A DNA stretch of 64,000 nucleotides from Alkalihalobacillus pseudalcaliphilus (lineage in GTDB: Bacteria; Bacillota; Bacilli; Bacillales; Bacillaceae_D), in contig LFJO01000005.1 of assembly GCA_001038565.1 (NCBI GenBank), positions 706,427 to 770,426 on the forward strand, written 5' to 3'. The notes below the pieces were generated by a model. It had not been told where the DNA came from. It did not search any database and saw only the letters and a list, made by a program, of their open reading frames with translations. Shown here piece by piece: positions 53,643-62,699 of this stretch. A program made the position numbers and the translations under genes. The number at the start of each line of letters is the position of its first letter. Position 1 is the stretch's first letter.

Positions 53643-54386
53643 ATGGAAAAACGTGTTGTCGTCGTGACAGGTGCTGGACAAGGTATCGGCTTGGCTATTG
53701 TAAAAATGTTTGCCAATCGTGGAGATCTTGTTTATGCATTAGATATTAATAAGGTGAAGTTATATGAGGCTGTTGAACGTTTAAGAAAAGATCAACTTGA
53801 GGTTCGTGCGATTCCTTGTGATATTAGAAGTGAAGAAGACATTCAAATCGCTGTATCACAAATTAAACGTGAGACCTTACAAATTGATATTTTAATAAAT
53901 AATGCCGGTGTCTCAAAGATGAAGTCATTATTTGAATTATCGTTAGATGAATGGAATGATGTTTTACATACTAATTTAACAAGTGTGTTCTTAATGTCTA
54001 AAGCCGTGGCAGCCTGTATGAAAGAAACACAAACTGGAGGCTCAATTATTAATATTGCCTCTACTAGGGCTGCAATGTCCGAGCCAAATAGTGAAGCCTA
54101 TGCAGCATCTAAAGGTGGTGTTGTTTCGATCACTCATGCTCTTGCAGCAAGCTTACAAAATGAGAGAATAACGGTCAATGCCATAAGCCCAGGCTGGATT
54201 TACTTTGGGAAAGAGAATGATTTAAGAGAGATAGATCACGACCAACACTTTTCGAAAAGAGTTGGTGTAGGTGAGGATATTGCGAGCGCGTGCTTATTTC
54301 TAACAAATCCAGATAATAGCTTTATCAATGGCGAAAATATATCCATTGATGGCGGTATGACGAAAAAGATGATATACGAGCACTAA
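53643..54386 (+). CDS. SDR family oxidoreductase
   Basis: A 247-residue short-chain dehydrogenase. VTGAGQGIGLAI (cofactor), NNAGVSK, INIAST (Ser), YAASKGG (Tyr, Lys), and a C-terminal INGENISIDGGM, the usual 'GxxxxvDGG' end of classical SDRs such as FabG or glucose dehydrogenase. The substrate is unknown. TAGGAGGT precedes the ATG. Confidence 0.9.
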   Translation: MEKRVVVVTGAGQGIGLAIVKMFANRGDLVYALDINKVKLYEAVERLRKDQLEVRAIPCDIRSEEDIQIAVSQIKRETLQIDILINNAGVSKMKSLFELSLDEWNDVLHTNLTSVFLMSKAVAACMKETQTGGSIINIASTRAAMSEPNSEAYAASKGGVVSITHALAASLQNERITVNAISPGWIYFGKENDLREIDHDQHFSKRVGVGEDIASACLFLTNPDNSFINGENISIDGGMTKKMIYEH

Positions 54387-54435
54387 CAGTGGAGCGTTAA
54401 TTGCATATGGTGAGTAAAGTCACGAAAAGAGCCGA

Positions 54436-54530
54436 AGGGAATAAAGAACCTACTAACTTTAAGGCACGAACTATCGCCCCAAAGTAACTTTCATACCAAA
54501 GCCCGATTCACTCCGCCGCCAGCAAACACA
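54436..54530. repeat. Dispersed intergenic repeat family A, copy 4
   Basis: Contains AAAGAACC, GGCACGAACTATCG, AAGTAACTTTCATACC and AAGCCCGATTCACTCCGCCG, shared with 58605-58715 and in part with 13735-13842. Confidence 0.65.
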
Positions 54531-54533
54531 GAG

Positions 54534-54560
54534 AAAAGGACGAACACGGTTCGTCCTTTT
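54534..54560. terminator. Convergent terminator
   Basis: AAAAGGACGAAC pairs perfectly with GTTCGTCCTTTT across a 3-base loop. Confidence 0.93.
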
Positions 54561-54569
54561 CCTTATCCT

Positions 54570-56084
54570 TTATGCAGCATGCTTTTTAGGTTCAGCAATC
54601 CTTTGTTGTCCTTTTTTAGCGGCAAAATGTAGATATACAAAAAAGAGTGAAATGAGAAGATAACCAACCATAAAGTCAGGTGCTGCATTCCATGTTAGTG
54701 ATGGAGCGTGCATAAGGCCAATAAAAGATAAGCCCGCACCAATCAATGAAAAGACACTTGCTTTTATAAAGTCTTTATCAATTATGCATACAGTAATAGC
54801 ACCAATAATAATCGCTGTAAACATAGCACCTTGTCCTAGAGGAACAATTCCTTCAGAAATACCAGCGACAACTTCTGGAGCCGCGTTGTTAAAACGAGTC
54901 ATCATATAGTTTCCTAAATAAGGTAACATAGCTAATGCGACAGCTGGATAATATTTTTTCTCATTAGAAGAGAAACTTGTTGCAACCATTGAAATACCGA
55001 CAAAAACAAGGATAGGAGCAATCGCAGCCATCGGAATTAAGGCTGATAATACAGCAATCGCACCTGTCAAGGCTAAAACCGCAAACACAGCGGCATTTAA
55101 AATACTATAACCTCGACCAGCACCCATCTTTTTTGAACCGACTGTAGCAATATAGACAGTTGTTGGGAATAAACCACCAAAGAACGCACCGATTACTGTC
55201 CCCATACCGTCAACAGCTTGACATTCACGAACATCGTAAGAATCTCCCTCAGCAGACATCGCATCAACATTATTCATTGTTTCTACAGCGTTGTATAAAG
55301 AAATAGGAATAAGAACAGCGAACAATCCAACTAAAGCTCCGAATAAATATTGATAGCCTTCAAAAAATGAGAGGGTTGGAAGGAACGGATAAAATCCAAT
55401 AAACTCAAACGCATTGGTGAAATCAGTGAAAGATTGATAGCCAAATGCAAAAGCTAAAATGGTTCCGATAATGATAGCAAAAAGTGACGTTGGAATTTTA
55501 AATGGCATGACCACTTTCCCAATGATACCAACTACGATAATAGCTAAAGCGACAATTCCTACAACAGGTGTTGCAAATGTGTGGAAAAGCATCTCTCCAG
55601 CTACAAATGTTAAGGCAACCCCAGCTAACGCACCGAGTAAAGCAGCACGAGGTAAATTTTGACGAACCCAGTTTCCTGTAAATGAAACTAATACCTCAAT
55701 TAAACCACTAATCAATGCAGCAGCGACACCGATTTTCCAAGCTAATTCATGATCACCTGTTAAAGCAAGGGCTGGTCCTAAAATTCCAAATAAGAACACA
55801 AACATTACAGGTGTGCTAATTCCATAAGAAAGTGCTGTAACATCTGTTCGATTTTCTTTTTTAGCAAGTCGGTTAGCCGTATAAGCATAATATAAATTAC
55901 CGGCAATGACCGCTACAGCAGCACCTGGTATTACTTTTCCGAAAACGATACTAGCAGGAAACCCCATTCCTAACATCGTTACGGCAATTAACACAAAGTT
56001 GGCTAGATTGTTTTGTAATAAGGCAAAAAAGGCATCTGTATCCTCTTTTTTGTACCAAGGATAAACGATACTTTTAGCTGACAT
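54570..56084 (-). CDS. NCS2-family purine permease
   Basis: A 504-residue membrane protein with about 13-14 segments of the nucleobase:cation symporter-2 (AzgA-like) type; features include an N-terminal NNLANFVLIAVTMLGMG and a central AVETMNNVDAMSAEGDSYD, similar to the AzgA-type signature. It lies 45 bp after xpt in the transcript, so it likely imports guanine, hypoxanthine or xanthine. It is not the PbuX-type permease (about 440 residues) found after xpt in B. subtilis. Confidence 0.88.
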   Translation of the reverse strand: MSAKSIVYPWYKKEDTDAFFALLQNNLANFVLIAVTMLGMGFPASIVFGKVIPGAAVAVIAGNLYYAYTANRLAKKENRTDVTALSYGISTPVMFVFLFGILGPALALTGDHELAWKIGVAAALISGLIEVLVSFTGNWVRQNLPRAALLGALAGVALTFVAGEMLFHTFATPVVGIVALAIIVVGIIGKVVMPFKIPTSLFAIIIGTILAFAFGYQSFTDFTNAFEFIGFYPFLPTLSFFEGYQYLFGALVGLFAVLIPISLYNAVETMNNVDAMSAEGDSYDVRECQAVDGMGTVIGAFFGGLFPTTVYIATVGSKKMGAGRGYSILNAAVFAVLALTGAIAVLSALIPMAAIAPILVFVGISMVATSFSSNEKKYYPAVALAMLPYLGNYMMTRFNNAAPEVVAGISEGIVPLGQGAMFTAIIIGAITVCIIDKDFIKASVFSLIGAGLSFIGLMHAPSLTWNAAPDFMVGYLLISLFFVYLHFAAKKGQQRIAEPKKHAA

Positions 56085-56129
56085 TTAATTCCCTTCTTTC
56101 TCTTTTGCGCACAAAAGGCCACACGGATT

Positions 56130-56735
<606 letters not shown>

Positions 56736-56752
56736 TTAGTAAAAAAATAAAA

Positions 56753-56787
56753 AAGTCACTTACCCACGCTATGCGTGAATAAGTGAC
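56753..56787 (-). terminator. Riboswitch terminator before xpt
   Basis: On the minus strand GTCACTTA...TAAGTGAC with inner CACGC/GCGTG forms a stem of about 14 bp, followed by TTTTTTT. It lies between the aptamer and the xpt start. Confidence 0.9.
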
Positions 56788-56828
56788 GAAATAAACACAT
56801 GATCATCAATGTGTACGTGTCATTATTC

Positions 56829-56897
56829 ACTCATAGTCAAACTATTTACGGTAGTTTGGTAGAAACTTGCAAGCCATATCCTCGCTATTATATGAGT
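56829..56897 (-). promoter_or_regulatory. Guanine-type purine riboswitch aptamer
   Basis: The minus strand has the conserved set ACTCATATAAT, GGATATGGC, AAGTTTCTACC, ACCGTAAAT and GACTATGAGT. The C in GACTATGAG (position 74 in standard numbering) indicates guanine/hypoxanthine rather than adenine. It should switch off xpt and the permease when guanine is plentiful. Confidence 0.96.
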
Positions 56898-57074
56898 TAT
56901 TTTCGATAAACTATATTCGTTAGTATAGAGCAAATGCTGTGTCAAGAAAAGCCTTTTTTGCATCTAATGAAATAAAAACATTAATCTAAATATTTTCACA
57001 TTTCAAGAATGGGAGAATTGAATAAGTCATAAAATGAAGTAAGGCTTGTCTATTAAATAACTGAGGTGATTTTT

Positions 57075-57350
57075 ATGGAGACGATTTTAATTTTTGCGAC
57101 GATCCTAAGTCCTGTTATATTAGCACTAGTACAATTAGTGAAAAGAACAGTATCTATTCCGAAAAACTATATTCCCTTACTTTCTTTTGTCGTTGGTTTA
57201 GCTGTTGGTGGAGTCGCATATCCTTTTACAGATTTAGACCTAGCCTTAAGGCTTTGGGCAGGAGGAATTGCAGGTTTATCAGCAACGGGCTTATTTGAAA
57301 TTGGAAATGATCGGAAAGGCTTTACGAAAAATAAGGTGAACGAAGAGTAG
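57075..57350 (+). CDS. Phage-type holin family protein (A118-like)
   Basis: A 91-residue protein with two to three membrane segments (VILALVQLVKRTVSIPKNY, VGLAVGGVAYPF and LWAGGIAGLSATGLFE) and a charged tail. This resembles the Listeria phage A118 holin pattern. No endolysin or other phage gene lies nearby. I start at ATG 57075, after GAGGTGAT. Function outside a phage is uncertain. Confidence 0.7.
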   Translation: METILIFATILSPVILALVQLVKRTVSIPKNYIPLLSFVVGLAVGGVAYPFTDLDLALRLWAGGIAGLSATGLFEIGNDRKGFTKNKVNEE

Positions 57351-57414
57351 TTCTTTTTTAGTGGAGCAATGGAATTTGTTTTTAAATGTTTCATTGCTTT
57401 CAAATAATTATGTA

Positions 57415-57438
57415 ATAAGAGCCCTACCGTGATAGGGC
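57415..57438 (-). terminator. Hairpin after the YjcZ gene
   Basis: GCCCTA/TAGGGC stem with loop TCACGG followed by TCTTATT on the minus strand, 20 bp after the stop. Confidence 0.55.
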
Positions 57439-57458
57439 CGGTTCATTCGTCTATTTCA

Positions 57459-57551
57459 TTAGCAAATGTAAGCAGAGCCTACAATAACTAGAAGAATGAA
57501 TAATACTACGATGAAAGTAAAACCAAATCCGCCTTCAAAACCGTAACCCAT
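57459..57551 (-). CDS. YjcZ-family sporulation micro-protein
   Basis: A 30-residue protein opening MGYGFEGGFGFTFIVVLF, a glycine/aromatic N-terminus and one membrane helix, ending SAYIC. This is the YjcZ pattern of small hydrophobic spore-associated proteins. AAAGGAG lies eight bases before the ATG. The 30-residue length is usual. Confidence 0.85.
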   Translation of the reverse strand: MGYGFEGGFGFTFIVVLFILLVIVGSAYIC

Positions 57552-57748
57552 CTCCCCAGCTCCTTTCTAAACTCTTCCCTACAGTGTATGGTCATTCATG
57601 GAATTGGTTTGGGCTTTTCGCCCATTTTCCATAAAATAAAATGTTTTAGATAAATCCTCTCGTGGAAAAGTATCATATATAGAAATAATGCTAAACTTGT
57701 ATATACATGATACAATGAAATTTGAAAATGACGATTGAGGTGTTTATG

Positions 57749-58267
57749 ATGTTAAAGAAATTATTTGGATTAGATAAAAAGAACAAACAGGAAGTAACAA
57801 ATGAAGTAAGCTCAGTACAAGTGATGTCGCCATTAACGGGGAGTTTTGTACAAATTAGTGAGGTTCCAGACCCAACCTTTTCTGAGAAAATGATGGGTGA
57901 TGGTGTGGCGATTCGCCCTGATAATGGACAAGTTGTTTCTCCTATTGATGGTGAAATTATTCAGTTGTTCCCAACAAAACATGCGATTGGCATAAAAAGC
58001 AAAAATGGAGCCGAGGTTCTAATCCATATTGGTTTAGAAACCGTTAAAATGAATGGAGAGGGTTTTGTGGCTCATGTCAAAGAAGGTGACCAAGTTAAAG
58101 TTGGCGATCCACTAATTGATTTTGATCTAGAGCTAGTGAAGCAAAAAGCCAATAGTACAATTACACCAATGGTTATTACCAATCAAGATGATTTAAAAGA
58201 AGTAAAAGTCTTATCCGCTGAGCATGTAGAAGCAGGGGCAACACCCGTCATTGATATTCAAGCCTAA
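57749..58267 (+). CDS. ypqE: PTS glucose-type IIA protein (YpqE-like)
   Basis: A 172-residue cytosolic phosphotransfer protein of the EIIA-Glc family; the phospho-accepting histidine is in VLIHIGLETVKMNG, with a second active-site histidine in FPTKHAIGI. The start ATG at 57749 (MLKKLFGL) follows GAGGTG by six bases; an earlier ATG at 57746 is too near. It stands alone with no IIBC partner next to it, like B. subtilis YpqE, and may serve several permeases. Confidence 0.9.
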   Translation: MLKKLFGLDKKNKQEVTNEVSSVQVMSPLTGSFVQISEVPDPTFSEKMMGDGVAIRPDNGQVVSPIDGEIIQLFPTKHAIGIKSKNGAEVLIHIGLETVKMNGEGFVAHVKEGDQVKVGDPLIDFDLELVKQKANSTITPMVITNQDDLKEVKVLSAEHVEAGATPVIDIQA

Positions 58268-58276
58268 CAAATAAAC

Positions 58277-58315
58277 AGTAGTGGAAAGCCTTTGTGCTAT
58301 CCACTACTTTTTTTA
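58277..58315 (+). terminator. Terminator of ypqE
   Basis: AGTAGTGGA (58278-58286) pairs with TCCACTACT (58300-58308), followed by a T run. Confidence 0.92.
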
Positions 58316-58380
58316 TGAAAAAAATGGTGACTAAAAGGATAAGAATTAACTCTCTTTTTCTCAATGCCGTTCCAATGTTC

Positions 58381-58612
58381 TAACTGAACAAAGAGGGGGT
58401 TAATCTGAAGATACGGATAAAGAACGAGTAAGTATCTGCACATAGAGGAGTTTAATGTGTAGATACAGAGAAGAAACGAACGCGTAACTGAACAAAGAGG
58501 CAGTTAATCTGAAGATACTGAGGCCAAATCATGGAGTAACTGCACAAAGAGGTGTTTAACGTGAAGATGCAGAAGCCAAACCTTGGAGTATCTGCACGAA
58601 AAGGTGCGAAGA
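58381..58612. repeat. Degenerate 52-bp tandem repeat array
   Basis: Four units of exactly 52 bp start at 58381, 58433, 58485 and 58537, with a partial fifth at 58589. The common core is TAACTGMACAAAGAGG or TATCTGCACA, then GTTTAA, GTGAAGATAC. Units can fold: in unit 2, GTATCTGCACAT faces ATGTGTAGATAC. The period is not a multiple of three, and no continuous gene explains it. Confidence 0.75.
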
Positions 58613-58715
58613 GATTAAAGAACCAGTTAACTACGAGGCACATCCCATCGTCCCTAGGTAACTTTCATATAAAACCCATATGGTGAAGCCCGATTCACTT
58701 CGCCAACAACAAAGA
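58605..58715. repeat. Dispersed intergenic repeat family A, copy 5
   Basis: AAAGAACC, GAGGCACATC, GGTAACTTTCATATAAAA and AAGCCCGATTCACTTCGCCA recur from 54436-54530. Confidence 0.65.
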
Positions 58716-58809
58716 TGAAAGTAGTGGCGACTGTTTAAACTGTTGGCACGTTTACAACTCAATCACCATCAGGAGTCGGCCTGATTAAACAGGGAGCACG
58801 GTCCTACTA

Positions 58810-58895
58810 AGGTTATTTATCGCGAGAAGGATAACGAGCTAACTTCACGGTACAAACTATCGACCCTAAGTAACTTTCATATAAAAAATACTAGA
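58810..58895. repeat. Dispersed intergenic repeat family A, copy 6 (partial)
   Basis: GCTAACTTCACGGTACAAAC, CTATCGACCC and TAAGTAACTTTCATATAAAA match the 5' half of copies 4 and 5. The rest of the 58316-59061 gap holds no supported gene. Confidence 0.6.
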
Positions 58896-59061
58896 AATGA
58901 ACTTATTTAAACCTGTATAGAAAGAAGCGAACTCCCTTACAATATAGACAAAAATAATAGCAAAAAATTACATAAAAAAACGGTAGTCAAATAAGTGCAT
59001 ATTTAGTACTCTTGAGAGAGTTTGAACGGTAAGTTCTCAATAGAAAGGTGGCTTTATTTTT

Positions 59062-59619
59062 ATGGTTAGTGCATTAATTATTTTCGCAACTCAACTTTTA
59101 TACGTTCCAATTTTAACTGTGAGAACGATTATGATGGTTAAAGGCATGAAGGAACGTGCTGCAGCAGTCGGGGTACTAGAAGGTGCTGTTTATGTTGTCG
59201 CGTTAGGACTAGTTTTTGCTGATTTATCCAATTACCTTAATATGATTGCTTATGCATTAGGGTTTGGGGTCGGCTTATATATAGGAGCCATTATTGAAGA
59301 AAGGCTTGCCATCGGTTATGTCACAATTGAAGTTAATATCATGAATCGAAACGACGATCTTATTCATCGGTTACGTGAAGTTGGATTTAGTGTATCCGTA
59401 TCCGAATTAGAGGGTATGAATTCTGTCCGAGTCTTACTTGCATGTACAGCAAGAAGGGATCGTGAGAAAGAGTTTATTCGTATTGTTAGTGAGTATGAGC
59501 CTAGTGCTTTTATCGTCTCATTTGAACCAAGAAGCTTTAAAGGTGGTTATATTACTAAGGCGATGAAAACACGTCGAGAAAAATTCTTGAAAAAGACAAA
59601 GCAATCACAAGAAAATTAG
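59062..59619 (+). CDS. UPF0316 membrane protein (YebE-like, DUF2179)
   Basis: A 185-residue protein. Three N-terminal membrane segments (about residues 3-80: DUF5698-like, [20 protein letters not shown]) are followed by a cytosolic DUF2179 domain ([14 protein letters not shown] to SFEPRSF). It corresponds to B. subtilis YebE. Function unknown. AAAGGTGG precedes the ATG at 59062. Confidence 0.88.
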   Translation: MVSALIIFATQLLYVPILTVRTIMMVKGMKERAAAVGVLEGAVYVVALGLVFADLSNYLNMIAYALGFGVGLYIGAIIEERLAIGYVTIEVNIMNRNDDLIHRLREVGFSVSVSELEGMNSVRVLLACTARRDREKEFIRIVSEYEPSAFIVSFEPRSFKGGYITKAMKTRREKFLKKTKQSQEN

Positions 59620-59668
59620 AAGCAAGTCCATATATGATACATCCAAAGTTTTCATGTAAAATTTTATA

Positions 59669-59682
59669 AACATTATAATGTT
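59669..59682. promoter_or_regulatory. 14-bp palindromic operator, upstream copy
   Basis: AACATTATAATGTT, a perfect palindrome, contains a consensus TATAAT -10 element (59674-59679) with a weak -35, TTCATG, 17 bp before. A repressor bound here would block RNA polymerase. Confidence 0.65.
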
Positions 59683-59714
59683 ATATTTACATCTGCTACT
59701 AACTGTGCTAACTT

Positions 59715-59728
59715 AACATTATAATGTT
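59715..59728. promoter_or_regulatory. 14-bp palindromic operator, downstream copy
   Basis: Second exact AACATTATAATGTT, 46 bp downstream of the first, both followed by ATATTTA. Likely sites for the GntR-family protein encoded at the operon end. Confidence 0.65.
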
Positions 59729-59768
59729 ATATTTATGTTGTGACCGTGGAGAGAAGAGGGTGTGAGAG

Positions 59769-60890
59769 ATGGAGAGGCGTTTCGTTCTACAAGAAGTTCA
59801 GAGAATAGATGGAACATATTTAGATATTGTTATTGAAGGAGAAAGAATCGTTGAATTAGCTGAAGCCGGGACGGCACAAGGAGAAATTATACCATGCCAA
59901 GGAATGTATATATCAAGTGGTTGGATTGATATGCATGTCCATGCCTTTTCAAAGTTTGATCCATACGGAGATCTAGCTGATGAAATTGGATACAAACAAG
60001 GCGTGACAACAATTGTGGATGCAGGAAGTTGTGGGGCGGATCATTTTGATGAGTTTGTTGTTCAAATGAATCAAGCAAAAACGAATGTACTGGCATTTCT
60101 AAATATCTCACAAATTGGCTTGAGTCGAAAAGATGAACTGTCCAATTTACTCTGGATTAATCGTGAAAAAGCAAAGCTGACTATTCTTGAGAATCCAGAT
60201 TTGATCGTAGGACTTAAAGCACGAATAAGTCAAAGTGTCGTGTGTGAAAATGGAATCGCCCCTTTATTATTGGCGAAAGAGATGGCTAGAGAAAATGAAT
60301 TGAAATTAATGGTTCATATTGGCTCTGGGCCACCAAATATTGAAGAGATTATTGTTAATTTGGATACTAATGATATTTTAACTCATTTTTTAAATGGAAA
60401 AGAAAATAATTTATTTAATCACAATGGTAAGCCTTTACAGGTTTTGACTGACGCAGTTAAAAGAGGCGTCCATTTAGACGTAGGGCATGGTGGTGCCAGC
60501 TTTTCTTTTGAAATAGCTGAATATGCCAAATGCGAAGGAATCCATTTTAACACAATTAGTTCTGATATTTATAAAACAAATAGGTTAAATGGTCCTGTTT
60601 TTAGTTTAGCAAAAGTAATGTCGAAGTTTCTAGCGATTGGGTACTCTTTAGAAGAGGTAATTAATGGCGTAACAAAACAGCCGGCCGATTGGCTTAAAAA
60701 GCCAGAGTTAGGAAGAATTCAAGTGGGAGATATCGCTCATTTAACCTTATTTTCTGTGGAGAATCACTTAGTGGATTTAGAGGATTCTCACGGTAAAACG
60801 AGGATTGGAACACAGGAAATTGTTGCAAAGGGAGTCGTGATTCATGGAGAATACTATTCATGCGAAGTACGGACTAAAGCGAGTCATTAA
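59769..60890 (+). CDS. Amidohydrolase/deacetylase family metallohydrolase
   Basis: A 373-residue enzyme of the amidohydrolase superfamily. Metal ligands appear in DMHVHAF (HxH), GLKARIS (carboxylated Lys type), LMVHIGS, DVGHGG and SSDIY. Related proteins (the EF_0837/AHA_3915 type) travel with DgaE/DgaF. It may remove an acyl group from an amino-sugar acid; this is inference. First gene of the operon; it overlaps dgaE by 47 bp. Confidence 0.88.
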   Translation: MERRFVLQEVQRIDGTYLDIVIEGERIVELAEAGTAQGEIIPCQGMYISSGWIDMHVHAFSKFDPYGDLADEIGYKQGVTTIVDAGSCGADHFDEFVVQMNQAKTNVLAFLNISQIGLSRKDELSNLLWINREKAKLTILENPDLIVGLKARISQSVVCENGIAPLLLAKEMARENELKLMVHIGSGPPNIEEIIVNLDTNDILTHFLNGKENNLFNHNGKPLQVLTDAVKRGVHLDVGHGGASFSFEIAEYAKCEGIHFNTISSDIYKTNRLNGPVFSLAKVMSKFLAIGYSLEEVINGVTKQPADWLKKPELGRIQVGDIAHLTLFSVENHLVDLEDSHGKTRIGTQEIVAKGVVIHGEYYSCEVRTKASH

Positions 60891-61953
60891 TGCTAGCGGG
60901 CGAATGAGTATTTTAGGTGTTTCTGCTCCGACAGATACAGTCATGGAAGCAATGAAACAAGGCGGTCAAAAATACGTTGAAATGTCAGAATTAGTGAAAA
61001 ATTCAGGGGAGTATATCGCGACTAAGCTAAAATGTGAAGCGGCTTTGGTTGTTAATTCTGCTTCAAGTGGAATTGCTCTTTCGGTTGCTGGAATCGTTAC
61101 AAAAGGTCAAAAGAGAAAGGCATTGAAATTACATCAAGAAGAAATCAAAGAAAATGAAATTCTAATCCTTAAAGGCCATAATGTGCAATACGGAGCCCCG
61201 ATTGAAACAATGATTGCTTTAGGTGGTGGTAAAGTTATAGAAGTTGGTTATGCCAACGAAGGAAAAAAAGAGGATGTTTTGGAAGCTATCAATGAAAAAA
61301 CCGTAGCACTTTTATTTGTGCAATCCCATCATGCTGTGCAAAAAAATATGCTCACTGTAGAGGAAATGGCGGAAATAAGTCGCAAGTACCAAATTCCACT
61401 CATTATTGATGCGGCAGCTGAAGAAGACTTATTAACATATATTCAGTTCGGCGATATCGTTATCTATAGTGGTTCAAAAGCTCTAGAGGGTCCAACATCC
61501 GGAATTGTTTGCGGCAAAGCAAAGTATGTGGACATGGTTAAGGTGCAGATGTCAGGAATTGGTCGAGGAATGAAAGTAGGAAAGGAACAAATTTTTGGTT
61601 TATTACAGGCCCTCGATCAATATGAGGAAAAAATAGATAATAGCGAGCAAGAAAAGAAAAAGCTTGAACGTTTTTTGGATTTAAATAAATTTCCTGGTGT
61701 TCATGTGAGCATTATTCAAGATGAAGCAGGACGAGCAATTTATCGTGCCCGAATAAGTTTAGATGCCGCTGTGAGCCAATTACATGCTCTAGATGTTGTT
61801 CAGCAATTAAAATATGGTAAAATTGCTGTATATACAAGAGATTATGGGGCGAGTCAAGGTTTCTTCGATTTAGATGCACGTTCTTTTCAAGAGGATGATC
61901 TAGATGTGTTATTTATTAGATTAATAGAAATTTTAGGGGGGGAATCCCGATGA
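60844..61953 (+). CDS. dgaE: DgaE-type PLP-dependent ammonia lyase
   Basis: A 369-residue SelA-like PLP enzyme. GLKRVINASGRMSILGVS opens it, and the PLP lysine is in IYSGSKALEGPTSG. The family enzyme DgaE converts D-glucosaminate 6-phosphate to 2-keto-3-deoxygluconate 6-phosphate and ammonia. The ATG is inside the end of the amidohydrolase gene after GGGAG, and its stop overlaps the next start (ATGA). Confidence 0.9.
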   Translation: MENTIHAKYGLKRVINASGRMSILGVSAPTDTVMEAMKQGGQKYVEMSELVKNSGEYIATKLKCEAALVVNSASSGIALSVAGIVTKGQKRKALKLHQEEIKENEILILKGHNVQYGAPIETMIALGGGKVIEVGYANEGKKEDVLEAINEKTVALLFVQSHHAVQKNMLTVEEMAEISRKYQIPLIIDAAAEEDLLTYIQFGDIVIYSGSKALEGPTSGIVCGKAKYVDMVKVQMSGIGRGMKVGKEQIFGLLQALDQYEEKIDNSEQEKKKLERFLDLNKFPGVHVSIIQDEAGRAIYRARISLDAAVSQLHALDVVQQLKYGKIAVYTRDYGASQGFFDLDARSFQEDDLDVLFIRLIEILGGESR

Positions 61954-62699
61954 AAATAGATAAACGTTTTTATCAAGAACGAGTTGCTCTCAATGTTTTA
62001 GCTAAAGATGTCGAGAATGCGAAACAAGTTTTCGAGGCAGCAGAAGGGTTTGTTGTTGTAGGGGTTTTGTCGAAAGATTATCCATCCGTCGAAGAGGCAG
62101 TAAAAGCGATGCGATTATATGGAGAGGCCATTGATGATGCTGTTTCGATTGGGTTAGGTGCAGGAGATAACCGTCAAGCAAAGGTAGTTGCAGACATTGT
62201 CAAACACTATCCTGGCTCACATATTAATCAAGTCTTTCCTTTTGTCGGTCAAACAGCTAGTAATCTTTGTGAAGAAAGCTGGATTAATAGCTTAGTTTCG
62301 CCGTCTGGTCAAGTCGGTTATGTAAATATTTCTACCGGACCTTTTAGTGCGGCAGAGTCTAATAAGGCTGTGGTTCCAGTAGAAGCAGCTATTGCGTTAG
62401 TCAAGGATATGGGTGGACACGCACTGAAATATTTCCCGATGAATGGTTTAGCTTCCATTGATGAATTTCAGGCGGTTGCAAAAGCTTGTGCTGATGCTCA
62501 TTTTTGCTTAGAACCTACTGGTGGTATTGATTTAGAAAATTATCAGCAAATTCTCTCTATCGCTTTAAATGAAGGAGTACCAAAAATTATTCCCCATATC
62601 TATTCTTCTATTATTGATAAGGAAACAGGCTTAACGAAAGTGTCTGATGTATCTAAGTTATTAGAACTAACAAAAAAGGCGATTCTTCAATATGCTTAG
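61950..62699 (+). CDS. dgaF: DgaF-type KDPG aldolase
   Basis: A 249-residue aldolase of the DgaF/KDGP family, distinct from classical Eda by length. GLGAGDNRQAKVV, HALKYFPMNG (Schiff-base Lys candidate) and CLEPTGGID are characteristic. It would split 2-keto-3-deoxy-6-phosphogluconate into pyruvate and glyceraldehyde 3-phosphate. It overlaps both neighbours (4 and 8 bp). Confidence 0.9.
   Translation: MKIDKRFYQERVALNVLAKDVENAKQVFEAAEGFVVVGVLSKDYPSVEEAVKAMRLYGEAIDDAVSIGLGAGDNRQAKVVADIVKHYPGSHINQVFPFVGQTASNLCEESWINSLVSPSGQVGYVNISTGPFSAAESNKAVVPVEAAIALVKDMGGHALKYFPMNGLASIDEFQAVAKACADAHFCLEPTGGIDLENYQQILSIALNEGVPKIIPHIYSSIIDKETGLTKVSDVSKLLELTKKAILQYA

Noticed and set aside
58381-58612. CRISPR array
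   Set aside because: Units are directly abutting 52-bp tandem copies without unique spacers and there are no cas genes.
58452-58643. A 63-codon minus-strand reading frame in the tandem array
   Set aside because: The period 52 is not a multiple of three and the frame has no ribosome site; it is a by-product of the repeat.
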